Notes under the pieces: model-generated
Database searches by the model: none
Told to the model about the DNA's origin: nothing
What the model saw: only the letters and a program-made list of their open reading frames with translations
Part shown: positions 4,821 to 7,855 of the stretch, one piece after another
How the letters are laid out: every line of letters begins with the position of its first letter
Position numbering within the stretch: the stretch's first letter is position 1
Assembly (NCBI GenBank): GCA_035693105.1
Contig: DASSHC010000207.1
Coordinates: forward strand, 1 to 7,855
Reading direction: 5' to 3'
Source: DASSHC01 sp035693105
GTDB taxonomy: Bacteria > Chloroflexota > Chloroflexia > Thermomicrobiales > Thermomicrobiaceae
DNA: 7,855 bases
Translations under genes and position numbers: made by a program

Positions 4821-7800
4821 ATGCACCCGTATCAGGTCACGAGTGAGACTGACGGCATGCTGCCGGCCGCGGAGCGCGTGCTGGTCGGCGGTGGGGAGAT
4901 GGGCGCCCGCATGCGGGCCATGGACTGGTCCGCGACGCCACTGGGGCCGGTCGCAGGCTGGCCGCAGGCGCTCAAGACCTGCGTGCGCCTGCTGCTGACC
5001 TCGCGCCAGCCGATGTGGCTGGGCTGGGGCCCTGAGCTCACCTACTTCTACAACGATCCGTACCTCTCGATCATCGGCGGCAAGCACCCGCAGGCGCTGG
5101 GCCAGCCGACGTCGGCGGTCTGGCGCGAGATCTGGGACGACATCGGCCCGCGCCTTCACGCCGCCATGGGCGGCGAAGAGGGAACCTACGATGAGGCGCT
5201 GCTGCTGATCATGGAGCGCCACGGCTACCCCGAAGAGACCTACTACACCTTCTCGTACAGCCCCATCCCCGATGACGAGGGGCGAGTCGGCGGCGTCTTC
5301 TGCGCCAATACCGACGACACCCAGCGCATCATCGGCGAGCGCCAGGTGCGCCTGCTGCGCGAGCTGGCGGCCACCGCAGCCGAGGCGCGCACGATCGACG
5401 ATGCCTGCCGCTTGAGCGCCCGCGCCCTGGAGACGAACCCCCACGATCTGCCCTTCGCGCTCCTCTATCTGCTGGAGCCGGAGCAGCAGCGCGCGGTCCT
5501 GGCCGGCACGGCGGGCATCGTGCCCGGCCACCCGGCCGCGCCGGCGACGCTCGGGCTCGACGCGGCCTCGCCGTGGCCGCTGGCGGAGGTGGTTCGGACC
5601 AACGCGGTTTGTCTCGTCGACGATCTCCCCGCGGACGCTGGCGCCGTGCCGGCCGGAGCCTGGGATCGGCCGCCGCGGCAGGCGGTCGTCCTCCCGATCG
5701 CCTCGTCGGGTGAAACGGGCCGCGCCGGGGTCCTGGTCGTTGGGCTGAATCCATACCGGCTCTTCGACGGCGATTATCGCGGCTTCCTGGGGCTCGTCGC
5801 GGGGCAGGTGGCGGCCGCCATCGGCAACGCGCAGGCGTATGCGGAGGAGCGGAAGCGAGCGGAGATGCTCGCCGAGCTGGACCGGGCCAAGACGCTCTTC
5901 TTCAGCAACGTCAGCCATGAATTTCGTACTCCGCTCACTCTGCTGCTTGGCCCGCTGGCGGATACCCTCGGCGGCGCGCACGGCGACCTCACGCCGGCGC
6001 AGCGCGCGGAGCTGGATGTGGCCCAGCGCAACGCGCTGCGCCTCTTGCGGCTGGTCAACTCGCTGCTCGACTTCTCGCGCCTGGAGGCCGGGCGGGTACA
6101 GGCATCGTTTGCACCCACGGAACTGCCGCGGCTGACCGCCGATTTGGCCGCCACCTTCCGCTCGGCCATCGAGCGGGCGGGGCTGCGCCTGGTGGTGGAG
6201 ACGCCGCCGCTGCCCGAGGGCCTGGCGGTCTACGTCGACCACGAGATGTGGGAGAAGATCGTCCTCAACCTCCTCTCAAACGCCTTCAAGCACACCTTCG
6301 AGGGCGAGATCGCCGTCACGCTCAACGCCTGCGCGAACGGGCGCGGGGTGGAGCTGCGGGTGCGCGACACGGGCACCGGCATCCCCGCCGCGGAGCTGCC
6401 GCGCCTCTTCGAGCGCTTCCACCGGGTGCAGGGGGCACAGGCACGCACCCACGAGGGGACGGGCATCGGCCTGGCGCTGGTGCAGGAGCTGGTCACGCTG
6501 CACGGCGGCACGGTCGGGGTCGCGAGCGAGCCTGGCCGGGGCACCACCTTCACCGTGACGCTCCCGGCGGGCACGGCCCATTTGCCGCCGGACCGGATCG
6601 GCGCCGCGCGCACCGTGGCCTCGCCGGCTACCGGAGCGGCGCCCTTCGTGGAGGAGGCGCTGCGCTGGCTACCGGGCGACGCCGGGGCCGAGCCGGACAT
6701 CAGCCAGAGCGCGTGGCATGACGCCGGTGTTCCGCAAGCGCCAGCCTCGGCGGCGCGCGTGCTGCTGGCGGACGACAACGCCGACATGCGCGAGTACGTT
6801 ACGCGGCTGCTGGCCGGGCGCTACCAGGTGGAGGCGGTCCCGAATGGGGCGGCGGCGTTGGAAGCGGCCCGCGAGCGCCCGCCGGATCTCGTCCTGACTG
6901 ACGTGATGATGCCGAAGCTCGACGGCTTCGGCCTGCTGCGCGCGCTGCGGGCCGACGAGCCCACGCGCGAGGTTCCGGTCATCCTGCTCTCCGCCCGCGC
7001 CGGGGAGGAAGCGCAGGTCGAGGGATTGGAGGCCGGGGCCGACGACTACCTGATCAAGCCGTTCTCCGCGCGGGAGCTGCTGGCCCGCGTCGAGGCGCGC
7101 CTGGAGCCGGCGCGCAGCCGGCGCGAAAAGGCAGCGGTGGAGCAGCAGGCGCGCCTGGCCGCTGAGCGCGAGCGGGAACGCCTGAACGAGCTGTTCATGC
7201 AGGCGCCGTCGATCATGGCGGTGTTGCGCGGGCCGGAGCATGTCTTCGAGCTGGTCAACCTCGGCTACCAGCAGGCCGTCGGTCAGCGGGACGCCGTCGG
7301 GTTGCCGGTGCGCGAGGCGCTACCGGAGTTGGAGGCGCAAGGCTTCGTCGAGCTGCTCGATCGGGTCTACGCCACGGGCGAGCCGTTCGTGGGCGCTGAG
7401 GTGCCCGTCATGCTCGATCGGCTCGGCGACGGTACGCTGGAGATGGCGTACCTCAACTTCATCTACCAGCCTATTCGGGAGGGCGGCCAGGTTACCGGCA
7501 TCTTCGCGCACGGGGTCGATGTCACCGAGCAGGTGCGGGCGCGCGAGCGGCTCGCCGCCGACCTCGCCGCGACGCAGCGCCTGCAGGAGACGAGCACCCG
7601 GCTGATCCGCGAGGAGGACCCCCAGGCGCTGTACGAGCAGATCCTCGACGCCGCCGTCGCGGTCATGCGCGCCGACTTCGCCAGCATGCAGATGTTCTAC
7701 CCCGCGCGCGGCGCCGGCGGCGAGCTGCGCCTCCTGGCCCACCGCGGCTTCAGCGAGGAAGCCGCCGCGGTCTGGGAGCGGATCGGTCCCGACTCGGAGA

Positions 7801-7855
7801 GCACCTGCGCCGGCGCCATGCGTGCCCGCGAGCGCGTCGTCGTCCCCGACATCCG
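4821..7855 (+). CDS. Multi-sensor hybrid histidine kinase (PAS-GAF-HisKA-HATPase-REC-PAS-GAF), 3' end missing
   Basis: The frame is open from ATG 4821 to the window edge (1011 codons plus two bases). ATG 4821 is the first start after an in-frame TGA at 4788 and has GGGGA just upstream. Domains: PAS about 31-165, of the type beginning DWSATPLGP and WGPELTYFYND; GAF about 173-340; HisKA with SHEFRTPL and phospho-accepting His366; HATPase with N-box NLLSNAFKH (483-491), DTGTGIP (516-522), LFERF and GTGIGLAL (546-553); a Pro/Ala-rich linker; a receiver with acidic pair Asp651-Asp652, phospho-acceptor Asp694, Ser724 and Lys746; a second PAS about 787-905; and a second GAF from about 915. No membrane segment or signal peptide is seen, so it should be a cytosolic sensor that autophosphorylates on His366 and can relay to Asp694. 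The missing end may hold a further kinase or output domain. It is divergent from the minus-strand cluster; ligand and partner are unknown. Confidence 0.92.
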   Translation, partial: MHPYQVTSETDGMLPAAERVLVGGGEMGARMRAMDWSATPLGPVAGWPQALKTCVRLLLTSRQPMWLGWGPELTYFYNDPYLSIIGGKHPQALGQPTSAVWREIWDDIGPRLHAAMGGEEGTYDEALLLIMERHGYPEETYYTFSYSPIPDDEGRVGGVFCANTDDTQRIIGERQVRLLRELAATAAEARTIDDACRLSARALETNPHDLPFALLYLLEPEQQRAVLAGTAGIVPGHPAAPATLGLDAASPWPLAEVVRTNAVCLVDDLPADAGAVPAGAWDRPPRQAVVLPIASSGETGRAGVLVVGLNPYRLFDGDYRGFLGLVAGQVAAAIGNAQAYAEERKRAEMLAELDRAKTLFFSNVSHEFRTPLTLLLGPLADTLGGAHGDLTPAQRAELDVAQRNALRLLRLVNSLLDFSRLEAGRVQASFAPTELPRLTADLAATFRSAIERAGLRLVVETPPLPEGLAVYVDHEMWEKIVLNLLSNAFKHTFEGEIAVTLNACANGRGVELRVRDTGTGIPAAELPRLFERFHRVQGAQARTHEGTGIGLALVQELVTLHGGTVGVASEPGRGTTFTVTLPAGTAHLPPDRIGAARTVASPATGAAPFVEEALRWLPGDAGAEPDISQSAWHDAGVPQAPASAARVLLADDNADMREYVTRLLAGRYQVEAVPNGAAALEAARERPPDLVLTDVMMPKLDGFGLLRALRADEPTREVPVILLSARAGEEAQVEGLEAGADDYLIKPFSARELLARVEARLEPARSRREKAAVEQQARLAAERERERLNELFMQAPSIMAVLRGPEHVFELVNLGYQQAVGQRDAVGLPVREALPELEAQGFVELLDRVYATGEPFVGAEVPVMLDRLGDGTLEMAYLNFIYQPIREGGQVTGIFAHGVDVTEQVRARERLAADLAATQRLQETSTRLIREEDPQALYEQILDAAVAVMRADFASMQMFYPARGAGGELRLLAHRGFSEEAAAVWERIGPDSESTCAGAMRARERVVVPDI

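Noticed and set aside
4592..4846. Plus-strand open frames of 68-84 codons before the kinase
   Set aside because: The translations are Arg-rich and motif-free, and one frame overlaps the well-supported kinase start.
4467..6242. A 591-codon open frame on the minus strand
   Set aside because: It is antisense to the histidine kinase, whose domain motifs are unmistakable. Its translation is Arg/Gln/Asp-rich without motifs, a common artefact opposite high-GC genes.

Overview
The window is a very GC-rich stretch of bacterial chromosome that reads as ordinary cellular DNA. No mobile element, CRISPR array, rRNA or tRNA was found. Protein style (an NDH-2-like flavoprotein, an orphan murB, a DUF488 protein, a very large soluble hybrid histidine kinase, GTG starts with good Shine-Dalgarno sites) suggests a high-GC, probably Chloroflexota-type organism such as Thermomicrobia. 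This is an inference from gene content and composition, not a demonstrated identity.

Layout. At the left edge a minus-strand gene probably begins at position 50 and runs out of the window. Across a structured 217-base gap, a plus-strand block starts at 268: an unrecognised 80-residue protein with an acidic, His/Cys-containing N-terminus, then an NDH-2-like NAD(P)H:quinone oxidoreductase (556-1941), then murB (1962-2927). The spacing (45 and 20 bases) suggests one transcript. A candidate promoter overlaps the murB stop codon and would drive a 48-residue single-pass membrane peptide (3007-3153). This is followed by a hairpin plus T-rich stretch that could end plus-strand transcription.

From 4393 down to 3219 three minus-strand genes lie close together: a 164-residue membrane protein with a duplicated C-terminal motif, a DUF488 (YeaO-like) protein, and a 60-residue two-helix membrane protein. 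They converge on the plus block. A 427-base region (4394-4820) without a convincing gene separates them from a divergent plus-strand gene. That gene, from 4821 through the right edge, encodes a soluble multi-sensor hybrid histidine kinase ordered PAS, GAF, HisKA, HATPase, receiver, PAS, GAF. At least 1011 residues are visible and the C-terminus is missing.

Functionally the window joins respiratory electron entry (NDH-2-like), peptidoglycan precursor synthesis (MurB), a small uncharacterised membrane/DUF488 cluster and a signalling kinase. Nothing in the sequence ties these into a single new system. The items most worth a second look are the small uncharacterised proteins and the unusual kinase architecture.
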